Below, piece after piece: positions 8,915 through 16,024 of a DNA stretch of 64,000 bases. Location: assembly GCF_019923745.1 (NCBI RefSeq), contig NZ_JAANOG010000002.1:248001-312000 (forward strand). Direction: 5' to 3'. Source of the stretch: Aquirufa aurantiipilula (GTDB lineage Bacteria > Bacteroidota > Bacteroidia > Cytophagales > Spirosomataceae). The notes under the pieces were generated by a model. The model ran no database searches and was not told the origin of the DNA. It worked only from the letters and a program-made list of their open reading frames with translations. Position numbers and translations under genes: made by a program. Every line of letters begins with the position of its first letter. The first letter of the stretch is position 1.

Positions 8915-9919
8915 TCATTTTTCGTTCACCTTTTTGATGAATGAAATCACTCCATTCATATAGATTTTTTGGTCATCCCACATTGCTAGGTGGCTGCCGT
9001 TTGGACAATAGAGGTATTCTCCTTGTTGAACCATTTTGCTTTGTTCTTCCATGGCTTTAGGATCCATGGTGTCGTATTTGGCACCTATCATTAAGGTTGG
9101 GATAGCTATTTCTTTCAAACGATTTTTGATATCCCATTTAGCTAATAATCCACTAATGCCAAATTCGCTGGGTCCTTGCATTTGCACGTAAATAGAGCCA
9201 TTGGCATGTTTTAATGATCTGTTCAAGGCATCTGGCCACTCTTTAAGTCGGCAAATGTGCTCATGGTAAAAGTTTGGAATGAGTAATTCCATATAGCGAG
9301 GATTATTAAAGTCCTTCTTTGCCTCAATCGCCCTTATTTCAGCCAAAACTTTTGGATCCATTTGCTTGGCCAAAACGGTCTCTGCATATTTTCCATATTC
9401 AGGAGCACTGGCTACCATGTTGGATACCAATAATGCTTTCATATTCTTTTGGTATTTCAGTGCATATTCCATCCCTAAAATACCACCCCAGGAATTACCA
9501 ATAATATAGAAGTTCGACTCATCAGCACCAATTGCTTTTCGAACTTGTTCCACCTCTTCTACGAAACGCTCTGTATTCCAAAGTGTCGAATCCGCTGGTT
9601 GATCACTATAATATGAGCCTAATTGATCGTATTCGTAAAATTCAAATCCTTCTCTTTGAAAAAAGGTCTCAAAACATTCCATGTATTCATGAGTCATGGC
9701 TGGTCCTCCGTGTAATAATAAGATTTTGATTTTTGGATTGTTGCCAAATCGTTTTGTCCAAACCTTAAATGTGCCTTTGGGGGTTGTAATAGGAATCATT
9801 TTTACTCCCGCTGCTTCTAAACTATCAGGATAGCTAAAGTAATTGGAAAGATTTTCGGATGATTGGGAACAAGAAATGAGGGCCCAAAATGACAAACTAA
9901 ATAGTAGATATTTTATCAT
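8915..9919 (-). CDS. Lipoprotein alpha/beta hydrolase, proline iminopeptidase type
   Basis: 334 aa with a lipoprotein signal (lipobox ALISC, C17), so it is anchored outside the inner membrane. The alpha/beta hydrolase fold is shown by the oxyanion-hole motif LLLHGGPAMTHEY (about 67-79), the nucleophile elbow GNSWGG (S143), a late acid in AKYDTMDP (D283 or D286) and the catalytic His in NGSHLAMW (H310). The HGGPG-like motif and overall layout match the proline-specific peptidase family (MEROPS S33), which removes N-terminal proline or other residues from peptides. A role in using peptides or in lactone/ester hydrolysis cannot be separated from sequence alone. Confidence 0.85.
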   Translation of the reverse strand: MIKYLLFSLSFWALISCSQSSENLSNYFSYPDSLEAAGVKMIPITTPKGTFKVWTKRFGNNPKIKILLLHGGPAMTHEYMECFETFFQREGFEFYEYDQLGSYYSDQPADSTLWNTERFVEEVEQVRKAIGADESNFYIIGNSWGGILGMEYALKYQKNMKALLVSNMVASAPEYGKYAETVLAKQMDPKVLAEIRAIEAKKDFNNPRYMELLIPNFYHEHICRLKEWPDALNRSLKHANGSIYVQMQGPSEFGISGLLAKWDIKNRLKEIAIPTLMIGAKYDTMDPKAMEEQSKMVQQGEYLYCPNGSHLAMWDDQKIYMNGVISFIKKVNEK

Positions 9920-10133
9920 GATATGATAGATTTAGAATATTCAATTTTTAATTTGATTTTGTAAACATAAACTTAGTTTGATTGGAAAATCATTTTTAAG
10001 GTAAAAATTATTGGTGATCTTTTTTAATCTGAATTCGCCAAGTCAATTTTCTAGGATAAGCATTCTTTTCATTGACCAATCACTCAATGTACTTGAGGTG
10101 TAAACAATTAACCTTTGCGATGGTTCTTACCGA

Positions 10134-10835
10134 ATGAAGTTTTGCGTCTTTCTTTTCTTGGTCGTTCTTAGCTTTTCTTGTCAGAAAGCCATTGAATCTG
10201 AAATTGTTTTGCCTCAGCGCATGATTGTTCAAAAAGATTCAGTGGGCATTTCATGGTTAGCCTTGGGAGATTCCTATACCATAGGACAAGGGGTTAATCC
10301 ATCTGAACGATTTCCAAAGCAAGCCCTTGAATTATTGAAAATGAAATTTATTCAAACCAAGCGATTGACTTACTTGGCAAAAACGGGTTGGACAAGTGCT
10401 GATTTGCTTTCATCCATGGGGGAGCAAAATGTAGAAGGGCATAATTTTGTTTCTTTATTGATAGGTGTGAATGATCAATATCAAGGGATAGACACGAGTG
10501 CCTATCGGAAAAATTTTACTAACATCTTAAATCGTTCCATTGAATTGGCCGGCGGAGATCAAGGGAGGGTTTTTGTCCTTTCCATACCAGATTATAGTTT
10601 AACACCTATTGGTAGGCAATTGGACACCTTGAAGATTAGGAGAGAACTTGATTGGTTCAATGGTATTAATAAACAAATCGCACTTCAAAATAAATGTATT
10701 TATTTAGATATCACCGAATTAGGTAGGGCAGCCAAGAATTATCCTGATTGGGTAGCTCAGGATGGGTTACATCCCTCAGGTTTGGCTTATAGTAAATGGG
10801 CAGAATTAATTTATGCCAATTATTTGATTTATTGA
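10134..10835 (+). CDS. SGNH/GDSL-family hydrolase lipoprotein
   Basis: 233 aa with a lipoprotein signal peptide (lipobox LSFSC, C16). It carries the GDSL motif LALGDSYTIGQG with nucleophile S47, block III GVND (LIGVNDQYQG) and the C-terminal D210-x-x-H213 in QDGLHPSG. These define an SGNH esterase/lipase; lipoprotein members act on lipids or acetyl esters at the cell surface. It is a single gene with about 210 bp upstream and a hairpin terminator downstream. The start is the ATG at 10134, directly before the hydrophobic signal segment. Confidence 0.88.
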   Translation: MKFCVFLFLVVLSFSCQKAIESEIVLPQRMIVQKDSVGISWLALGDSYTIGQGVNPSERFPKQALELLKMKFIQTKRLTYLAKTGWTSADLLSSMGEQNVEGHNFVSLLIGVNDQYQGIDTSAYRKNFTNILNRSIELAGGDQGRVFVLSIPDYSLTPIGRQLDTLKIRRELDWFNGINKQIALQNKCIYLDITELGRAAKNYPDWVAQDGLHPSGLAYSKWAELIYANYLIY

Positions 10836-10950
10836 TTAGATAGGTCTTACTTAAATACGGAGATATGGCAATTGATTGATTTGAAGCAGATTATTATTTG
10901 ATTGAAAACTACTCTCATTCTACCCAATTGCTACTACTGCCCTAAAACAC

Positions 10951-10978
10951 AAAAACCCCATCTTTCGATGAGGTTTTT
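10951..10978. terminator. Hairpin terminator between SGNH hydrolase and tRNA-Val
   Basis: Inverted repeat AAAAACCCCATC / GATGAGGTTTTT with a TTTC loop and one mismatch. It lies after the SGNH gene (plus strand) and just beyond the 3' end of the tRNA (minus strand), so it can end transcription from both sides. Confidence 0.7.
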
Positions 10979-10986
10979 GAAGGGTG

Positions 10987-11061
10987 TGGTCCCACTAGGA
11001 TTCGAACCTAGGACCCCCTGCTTGTAAGGCAGGTGCTCTGAACCAGCTGAGCTATAAGACC
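10987..11061 (-). tRNA. tRNA-Val (anticodon TAC)
   Basis: Cloverleaf read on the minus strand. The acceptor arm GGTCTTA pairs with TGGGACC using two G-U pairs. The D-arm is GCTC...GAGC. The anticodon stem CCTGC/GCAGG holds the loop CTTACAA, anticodon TAC at 11024-11026. The T-arm CTAGG-TTCGAAT-CCTAG is canonical. The discriminator is A, and CCA is not encoded, as is common in Bacteroidota. It lies between the SGNH and TerC genes, transcribed leftwards. Confidence 0.95.
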
Positions 11062-11161
11062 CTTTCCGTTGAATTGGTTTGCAAATATCCGTGTTTTTTT
11101 GGCTTTTTGCAAGTGCTGTCTAGAAAAAAATGTAGAAATTTTTCAGCTATTTTATTAATTG

Positions 11162-11192
11162 TTGGCTATCTCGCAGAAAGCCAGCATCTTTA
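11162..11192 (+). promoter_or_regulatory. Candidate Bacteroidota-type promoter of terC
   Basis: TTG at 11162-11164, a spacer of 20 nt and CATCTTTA at 11185-11192 approximate the TTTG...TAnnTTTG promoter. Transcription would start a few bases later, 10-15 nt before the ATG at 11212. This supports that ATG over the in-frame upstream start at 11074. Confidence 0.4.
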
Positions 11193-11211
11193 CATTCATA
11201 AAAATATTTAT

Positions 11212-12027
11212 ATGGATCACCTTTTTTCTATCAACGGACTACTTAGCTTATTAACCCTAACTTTTTTGGAAGTTGTATTGGGTATTGATAATATCATCTT
11301 CATCTCCCTAACCGCCCATAAATTACCCGAAGACCAACAAGCCAAAGCTCGGAACCTTGGTCTAATCCTAGCCATGGCTTTCCGCGTTATGCTCTTGCTC
11401 GGTCTCTCTTATTTAATATCTCTGCAAAAACCTTTCTGGCATTTTAGTTCCGACTGGCTCTCTGTAGCTCCAACCGGACAAGCCATCATTCTATTTGTGG
11501 GTGGTCTGTTCCTTTTGTATAAAGCCACCAATGAAATCTTTCAAAAGCTCGAAGGGGAGGAACATCATGCCGATGGAAAACCGAAAAGCGTCAAAGCAAA
11601 ATTTGCTCAAGTCGTTACTCAAATAGCACTGATAGATTTGGTCTTTTCCATTGACTCCGTTCTAACAGCCATCGGTCTTACCAACGAAATCGTAATCATG
11701 ATAACCGCAGTCATTATTTCCATCTTCATCATGATGGGATTCTCAGGCCCTGTCGGTCGTTTCGTGAACCAACACCCTTCCTTACAAGTCTTAGGCCTTT
11801 CCTTCCTCATCATGATCGGTTTTATGCTCATCGCTGAAGCTAGTCATGACTCCGAATTCGTCATACTAGGAAATAGCATCGGTCAAATCCCTAAAGGTTA
11901 TTTGTACTTCGCAATTGCATTCTCCCTATTTGTGGAATTCATCAACATCAAAATGCGTAAGAAATCCACCAAAGCCGTAGAAATTCGTGATGTGAAAAAT
12001 GAAGCGGAAGAGAAGGGAATAATTTAA
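11212..12027 (+). CDS. terC: TerC family integral membrane protein
   Basis: 271 aa from the ATG at 11212. An earlier in-frame start at 11074 would add 46 residues without homology and would lie only 13 nt from the divergent tRNA. The protein shows the TerC signature: FLEVVLGIDNIIFISL in the first membrane helix and the repeat LIDLVFSIDSVLTAIG in the second half, each with membrane-embedded Asp residues that bind a metal. About seven membrane segments are visible, with a charged loop (KLEGEEHHADGKPKS) in the middle. TerC proteins are linked to tellurite resistance, Mn/Ca handling and metalation of exported enzymes. It stands alone in its transcription unit. Confidence 0.9.
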   Translation: MDHLFSINGLLSLLTLTFLEVVLGIDNIIFISLTAHKLPEDQQAKARNLGLILAMAFRVMLLLGLSYLISLQKPFWHFSSDWLSVAPTGQAIILFVGGLFLLYKATNEIFQKLEGEEHHADGKPKSVKAKFAQVVTQIALIDLVFSIDSVLTAIGLTNEIVIMITAVIISIFIMMGFSGPVGRFVNQHPSLQVLGLSFLIMIGFMLIAEASHDSEFVILGNSIGQIPKGYLYFAIAFSLFVEFINIKMRKKSTKAVEIRDVKNEAEEKGII

Positions 12028-12112
12028 TTAATTGTAAATGATAAATGATGAATTATAAATGGTGGAAGCCTTTTATTCTAATAATTAATCCCTAATTTCT
12101 AACAACTAAAAA

Positions 12113-12265
12113 GGTTAATCCCAACGAAAGATGGAAACAGAGCATGAGCGAAGCGGAAGGCGCATCTTTGACCCCGTGCGTTAGTAAGTGCTAAGCGTCA
12201 AAGATTAAAGCCGTATGCGGAGTGGACATCGGTTCTGCGCAGCAGAATTCGTCTCAGGATTAACC
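12113..12265 (+). ncRNA. Candidate structured RNA or repeat element bounded by inverted repeats
   Basis: The element is bounded by a perfect 9-bp inverted repeat, GGTTAATCC (12113-12121) and GGATTAACC (12257-12265). Inside, ATCTTTGAC (12164-12172) pairs with GTCAAAGAT (12197-12205). AAAGATG (12127-12133) can instead pair with CATCTTT (12163-12169), so two helices exclude each other. Near the 3' side is the hairpin TTCTGC-GCA-GCAGAA (12233-12247), and a CCG-TATG-CGG mini-hairpin lies before it. No frame codes for a plausible protein. A T-run (12278-12284) follows on the plus strand, which favours rightward transcription. It could be an RNA gene, a regulatory leader remnant or a non-autonomous mobile repeat; I cannot match it to a known RNA family. 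Confidence 0.4.
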
Positions 12266-12285
12266 GTATTGATTCCGTTTTTTTG

Positions 12286-12310
12286 TTTCTTTTTTTATAA
12301 AAAAAAGAAA
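12286..12310. repeat. T/A hairpin, copy 1
   Basis: Perfect 11-bp inverted repeat TTTCTTTTTTT / AAAAAAAGAAA around an ATA loop. The same arms recur at 12415-12439, which points to a repeated unit rather than chance. It lies 21 bp after the structured element. Confidence 0.5.
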
Positions 12311-12414
12311 TACCTTAGCATTATATGCTTAACAAAGTGCTTATTTGGTGATTGTGATGACAGACTAATAACCTTAGAATCTATCAAACTTTAATTTCAG
12401 CAAGTACCTTCGGT

Positions 12415-12439
12415 TTTCTTTTTTATGAAAAAAAAGAAA
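12415..12439. repeat. T/A hairpin, copy 2
   Basis: 10-bp inverted repeat TTTCTTTTTT / AAAAAAGAAA with the loop ATGAA. It matches the arms of the hairpin at 12286-12310. Both lie between convergent genes (TerC and the thioredoxin-like gene) and may act as weak terminators. Confidence 0.45.
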
Positions 12440-12481
12440 GACCAAAGAATGTTAAAGTGAGAAAATGTGATTGTAAAATAT

Positions 12482-12517
12482 AAAAGGCCGGAATTCAATG
12501 AAGAATTTGGCCTTTTA
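12482..12517 (-). terminator. Terminator of the thioredoxin-like gene
   Basis: AAAAGGCC with AATTC pairs with GAATT and GGCCTTTT; read on the minus strand the stem ends in a T-rich tail. It lies 38 bp after the stop of the thioredoxin-like gene. Confidence 0.7.
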
Positions 12518-12554
12518 TAATTTAAATATCAATTAATAAATCTTGTTGAGTTAA

Positions 12555-12974
12555 CTATTTAACCGTCTTAGCCACAGTCAATAATTCCTTAGCACCGCCT
12601 CTGGGTAAACCTAAAACTTTCTTTTTTACTTTACCCGCAGCATCCATGAACATCAAAGTAGGATATCCTTCCACTGGATACATATTGGCCAATTGTGGGC
12701 CTTCACCCGCCTCCATATCCACACCAATGGAAATGAATTTGGCATTCATGTATTCTCCCAATTCCTTGTCAGGAAATACTTTGGTTTTCAATACCTTGCA
12801 TGGGCCACACCAAGAAGTATAGGCATCAAAAAAGATTAATTTATTCTCTTTCTTAGCCTTCGCTAATGCTTGCTTGAAGGACCCATGAAAAAACTCAATA
12901 CCTTCTCCTTCACCAGTTTTTGCAAAGGAAGCGAGAGAAATAAATAATAGACCTGTTAAAAATATAGATTTCAT
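12555..12974 (-). CDS. Exported thioredoxin-like protein
   Basis: 139 aa with a signal peptide (about 1-18, MKSIFLTGLLFISLASFA). A single thioredoxin fold follows, with the redox-active pair in the motif WCGPC (C56, C59) and the cis-Pro loop GYPTLMFMD. The spacing and the KAKKENKLIFFDAYTSWCGPCK region are those of the Thioredoxin_7/DsbD-gamma-like group common in Bacteroidota periplasm. It likely reduces or isomerises disulfides outside the inner membrane. It is downstream of dnaN on the same strand with an 81-bp gap, and ends in its own hairpin terminator. Confidence 0.88.
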   Translation of the reverse strand: MKSIFLTGLLFISLASFAKTGEGEGIEFFHGSFKQALAKAKKENKLIFFDAYTSWCGPCKVLKTKVFPDKELGEYMNAKFISIGVDMEAGEGPQLANMYPVEGYPTLMFMDAAGKVKKKVLGLPRGGAKELLTVAKTVK

Positions 12975-13047
12975 TGTTTTTGATTAAAATGTTGATTTCT
13001 AAACGAAATAGTATTGTTTAAATTATCTAATCACTAATCCCTAAACA

Positions 13048-13066
13048 CGTATAACTTAGTTATACG
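13048..13066 (-). terminator. Hairpin with the dnaN stop codon as its loop
   Basis: Perfect 8-bp palindrome CGTATAAC / GTTATACG whose three-base loop TTA is the complement of the dnaN TAA stop. A weak terminator or mRNA-stabilising end structure is possible; no T-run follows. Confidence 0.3.
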
Positions 13067-14180
13067 AGTTCAACATCACTGGCATCACCAACAACAACAC
13101 ATCTTCGTTCTCATCTTGATCCGATGGAATAATTAAACCAGCTTTATTTGGCTCACTCAATTTAATGTCCACATACTTGGCACTTAAATTGCTCAATAAC
13201 TCAGATATCAATTTGGCGTTGAATCCAATCTCCATATCTTTTCCTGCGTACTCACAAGCTAAGACCTCATTGGCTTCATTCGAATAATCTAAATCTTCTG
13301 CCGAAAGGGTTAATTTATTAGCACTCAGTTTCAAACGTATCTGGTGTGTTGTCTTGTTGGAATAAATCGAAATACGTTTTACCGAACTCAAAAACTCCAT
13401 TCTATTAATGGTCAAAATCTCATTGTTTTCCTTAGGAATAGCATTCTCATATTCTGGGAAACGCTCGTCGATAATTCGACAAATCAATGAGAAGCTTTGG
13501 AAGGTAAAGAAAGCATTCGACTGGCTAAATTCTACTTTTACCGTGGTATCGTCCATCGGTAGAGTAGATTTCAACAAAGACAAGGCTTTTTTAGGTAGAA
13601 TTAAGCTGCTTTGTGCTTCTGGACGAATGTCCGTTCTACGGTAACGTACCAAACGGTGTCCATCTGTTGCTACAAAATTGGTATGATCTCCCATCATTTG
13701 AATCAAAACTCCCGTCATAGCTGGACGCATATCGTCGTTGGAAACAGCTAAAAGCGTATTTGCAATGGCTTCTCCCAAAACAGAAGATGATAAGCTAATG
13801 GATTGATTTTTAGCTACTTCTGGAATACGAGGGAAGTCGATTGGGTTTTCTCCGCTCAACTTAAAGCGACCATTCTGTGTCGAAATTTCAGCACCAAAAG
13901 TACCTTGATCTGCTGAAATAGTCACCGGTTGCTCAGGTAAGCTACGTAGGGTTTCCAACAATAATCGAGCAGGAAGTGCAATAGATCCATTTTCTGCGCC
14001 TTCTACTTCCAAAGTGGTGGTCATCACCGTTTGCAAATCTGAAGCTGTCAAGGTCAATTGATTGCCCTCCAATTCTACTAAAATATTCTCTAAAATAGGA
14101 ATGATTGGATTGCTCGCAACAACCCCATTGATGGCTGAGATTTGTTTGAGAAGAACACTAGAAGCTACAAGAAATTTCAT
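13056..14180 (-). CDS. dnaN: DNA polymerase III sliding clamp (beta subunit)
   Basis: 374 aa from the ATG at 14180; the frame extends upstream to 14234, but MKFLVASSVLLKQISAINGVV is the usual N-terminus. The three DNA-clamp domains are recognisable: domain 1 ends with SGENPIDFPRIP, the second contains ALSNDD-like AVSNDDMRPAMTGVLI and the RRTD turn, and the third ends with the typical LLLVMPVMLNSYN tail. The dimeric ring tethers polymerase III to DNA. It directly follows gldG on the same strand (95 bp gap), an arrangement found in related Bacteroidota. dnaA and an origin are not adjacent. Confidence 0.97.
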   Translation of the reverse strand: MKFLVASSVLLKQISAINGVVASNPIIPILENILVELEGNQLTLTASDLQTVMTTTLEVEGAENGSIALPARLLLETLRSLPEQPVTISADQGTFGAEISTQNGRFKLSGENPIDFPRIPEVAKNQSISLSSSVLGEAIANTLLAVSNDDMRPAMTGVLIQMMGDHTNFVATDGHRLVRYRRTDIRPEAQSSLILPKKALSLLKSTLPMDDTTVKVEFSQSNAFFTFQSFSLICRIIDERFPEYENAIPKENNEILTINRMEFLSSVKRISIYSNKTTHQIRLKLSANKLTLSAEDLDYSNEANEVLACEYAGKDMEIGFNAKLISELLSNLSAKYVDIKLSEPNKAGLIIPSDQDENEDVLLLVMPVMLNSYN

Positions 14181-14274
14181 GTATATGATGGTTTTAAGAG
14201 TATTTGAGATAAAGGCACCTGCAGGTGCATTCAAACCTTGAAGTTAAAATAATTTAGGTATTCTACCAAAGGTT

Positions 14275-15951
14275 TCAAGCATTGTATTTTTTCTTTCGGT
14301 ACAGTACGACCAAAAGACTGATAATTCCCGCAAAAGCAATCGGAATAGCTAAATTTATACCCTGCCAAAAGCTTTTTTCTTCCTTGACTTTCACTTTATC
14401 CAAAGGCCTTAATCGAACATGTTTATTTCTTGCCAATAAAGCTTGTTGATCATCCAACAAGTAATGAAAAGCATTCAAAACAAAGTCCTTATTTGCAAAA
14501 GTATGTTTGGCAAAAGTATCAAATCCCAAAGGTAAAGGAGCCTTGGTGCTAGGGTCAATACCATTCAATGGGATATCGCCATCTGCCACGATGATTAAGG
14601 CACCCGCTTGATCGCTTTTGGCTAGAAATGGTTTCGCTAATTTTTCAGTGGGTAATATTCGATTGGTGAAAGCAGATTGGAATTTACCTTCCAGCATGTA
14701 CGATATGACCTGCGATCCTCCTTGGTATTTGGCAGGATCAAATTCTTTACCCGATGCCGAAAAGGGGAGGGTAGCAGGTGTCTTTTGCACTTGCGTATAC
14801 GGACTTGTTTTCAATAAAGCAGTTCTCTTTAAGCTTTGTCCACTTTGAATCGTATCTAAACTTGAAACAAAACGCCCATAGATGGCATCTAAGTTTTTCG
14901 TAATCACTGAATTCGGATTTCCATTCAATAGGGGGAAAGCAGGCCAAGGCATTAGTTCTAAATTGGCCTGATTACCAAAATTACCTACAGCCAATGGGAT
15001 AGCTCCACACAATTGCGCATCTTTAACCAAATTGGCATTCAATCTTATCCCATATTGAAATAGTAGATTCTGTAAGCCCAGGTCTTGGGACGTCACAATC
15101 AAGCCCTGTTTATCTAAGGTATCAATTCTAACCCCATCCAGGAAGAATAGGCCTTTCCCTCCCTGCACCAAAAATTGATCTATTTTATATTGATCTTCCG
15201 TGGAGAATTTGATGGAAGGCTGTATCACACAAATGGCATCCAAGCCATCCAAAGTAAGTGATTGGGATAGGTCAACTGGATATAAATCGTATGATTTTTT
15301 CAATTGCGCAATTAAATCCAGTTGCTTAATTGCCGGTACTTGACTATGGTCTAAAAAGAAACCAATTTTCTTCCTTTCTTGATTATCCTGAACTTGCCTA
15401 ATCCCCTGCATTAATTCATATTCCAATCCTTCAATGGATTGGTTCAATACTTCTTGAGGACTCGTCAGTTTATTTCCTTTCAATAGGAGAATGGCTGCTT
15501 GACGGTCCGACTTCTCAATAACAATTCCTGGGAATATCAATTGCTGAACTTGTTGCCCATCTTCCTGATTCACCACATTAGTAGGAGGAATGCCCAAGGA
15601 ATCCAAATAAAAGATCAACGCTTGTCGATCTTTCTCCTTGGGATAGGTTTTATATACATCTATTTGCTCAATATCGATGCGCTGTGGGCTTTGTGCTCGT
15701 ACATCATCCAACAGTTCCAATAAAGCTTTTTCAAGTCTTTTAAAGCCTCCAGGAAGATTTCTTCCTCCTAAATAGACTTTAATCGAAATAGGGCCATCCA
15801 ATGACTGCAATACTGTTACAGAAGATTCACTCAAGGTAAACTTCTTCTCTTCACTTAAATCCCAACGTAAATGCAAGGTAGGACTTATCACGATGAGTAA
15901 AATACCCAAGCCAATCAAGATTACCCACAAGCCGTTTTTTGTCAGTTTCAT
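14275..15951 (-). CDS. gldG: Gliding-motility ABC transporter substrate-binding protein GldG
   Basis: 558 aa, about the length of Flavobacterium GldG. A membrane anchor lies at residues 8-26 (LWVILIGLGILLIVISPTL) and is followed by RWDLSEEKKFTLSESS, the hallmark of GldG/ABC_transp_aux proteins. A long periplasmic part follows, with a GGKGLFFLDG motif. A C-terminal membrane helix (about 533-550) ends in YRKKKYNA. In gliding Bacteroidota GldG works with GldF (permease) and GldA (ATPase). gldF is not next to it here: upstream is ppiD. Either gldF is elsewhere or the protein serves another ABC complex. It runs towards dnaN. Confidence 0.88.
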   Translation of the reverse strand: MKLTKNGLWVILIGLGILLIVISPTLHLRWDLSEEKKFTLSESSVTVLQSLDGPISIKVYLGGRNLPGGFKRLEKALLELLDDVRAQSPQRIDIEQIDVYKTYPKEKDRQALIFYLDSLGIPPTNVVNQEDGQQVQQLIFPGIVIEKSDRQAAILLLKGNKLTSPQEVLNQSIEGLEYELMQGIRQVQDNQERKKIGFFLDHSQVPAIKQLDLIAQLKKSYDLYPVDLSQSLTLDGLDAICVIQPSIKFSTEDQYKIDQFLVQGGKGLFFLDGVRIDTLDKQGLIVTSQDLGLQNLLFQYGIRLNANLVKDAQLCGAIPLAVGNFGNQANLELMPWPAFPLLNGNPNSVITKNLDAIYGRFVSSLDTIQSGQSLKRTALLKTSPYTQVQKTPATLPFSASGKEFDPAKYQGGSQVISYMLEGKFQSAFTNRILPTEKLAKPFLAKSDQAGALIIVADGDIPLNGIDPSTKAPLPLGFDTFAKHTFANKDFVLNAFHYLLDDQQALLARNKHVRLRPLDKVKVKEEKSFWQGINLAIPIAFAGIISLLVVLYRKKKYNA

Positions 15952-15976
15952 TTAGGATCGTATTCGTTTCAAACAA

Positions 15977-16004
15977 GAAAAGCATTCCTTGCAGAATGCT
16001 TTTC
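15977..16004 (-). terminator. Terminator after ppiD
   Basis: Perfect 11-bp inverted repeat GAAAAGCATTC / GAATGCTTTTC with a 6-nt loop between ppiD and gldG. On the minus strand the stem is followed by a T-rich tail, so it probably separates the two transcripts. Confidence 0.65.
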
Positions 16005-16024
16005 AAAGATAAAGGATATTTTGA

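Larger units (their letters stand above)
12028..12554. other. Gene-free region with structured element and paired hairpins
   Basis: 527 bp without a protein gene. From left to right it holds low-complexity AATGATAAATGATG-type sequence, the structured element at 12113-12265, a T/A hairpin at 12286-12310, a second T/A hairpin at 12415-12439, and the terminator of the thioredoxin-like gene at 12482-12517. The middle is clearly GC-richer than the flanks. Confidence 0.8.

Noticed and set aside
11074-11211. Longer N-terminus for TerC
   Set aside because: The extra 46 residues have no family match, begin 13 nt from the divergent tRNA, and lie upstream of the likely promoter.
13056-14180. Replication origin near dnaN
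   Set aside because: No dnaA gene, DnaA-box cluster or AT-rich unwinding element was recognised next to dnaN.
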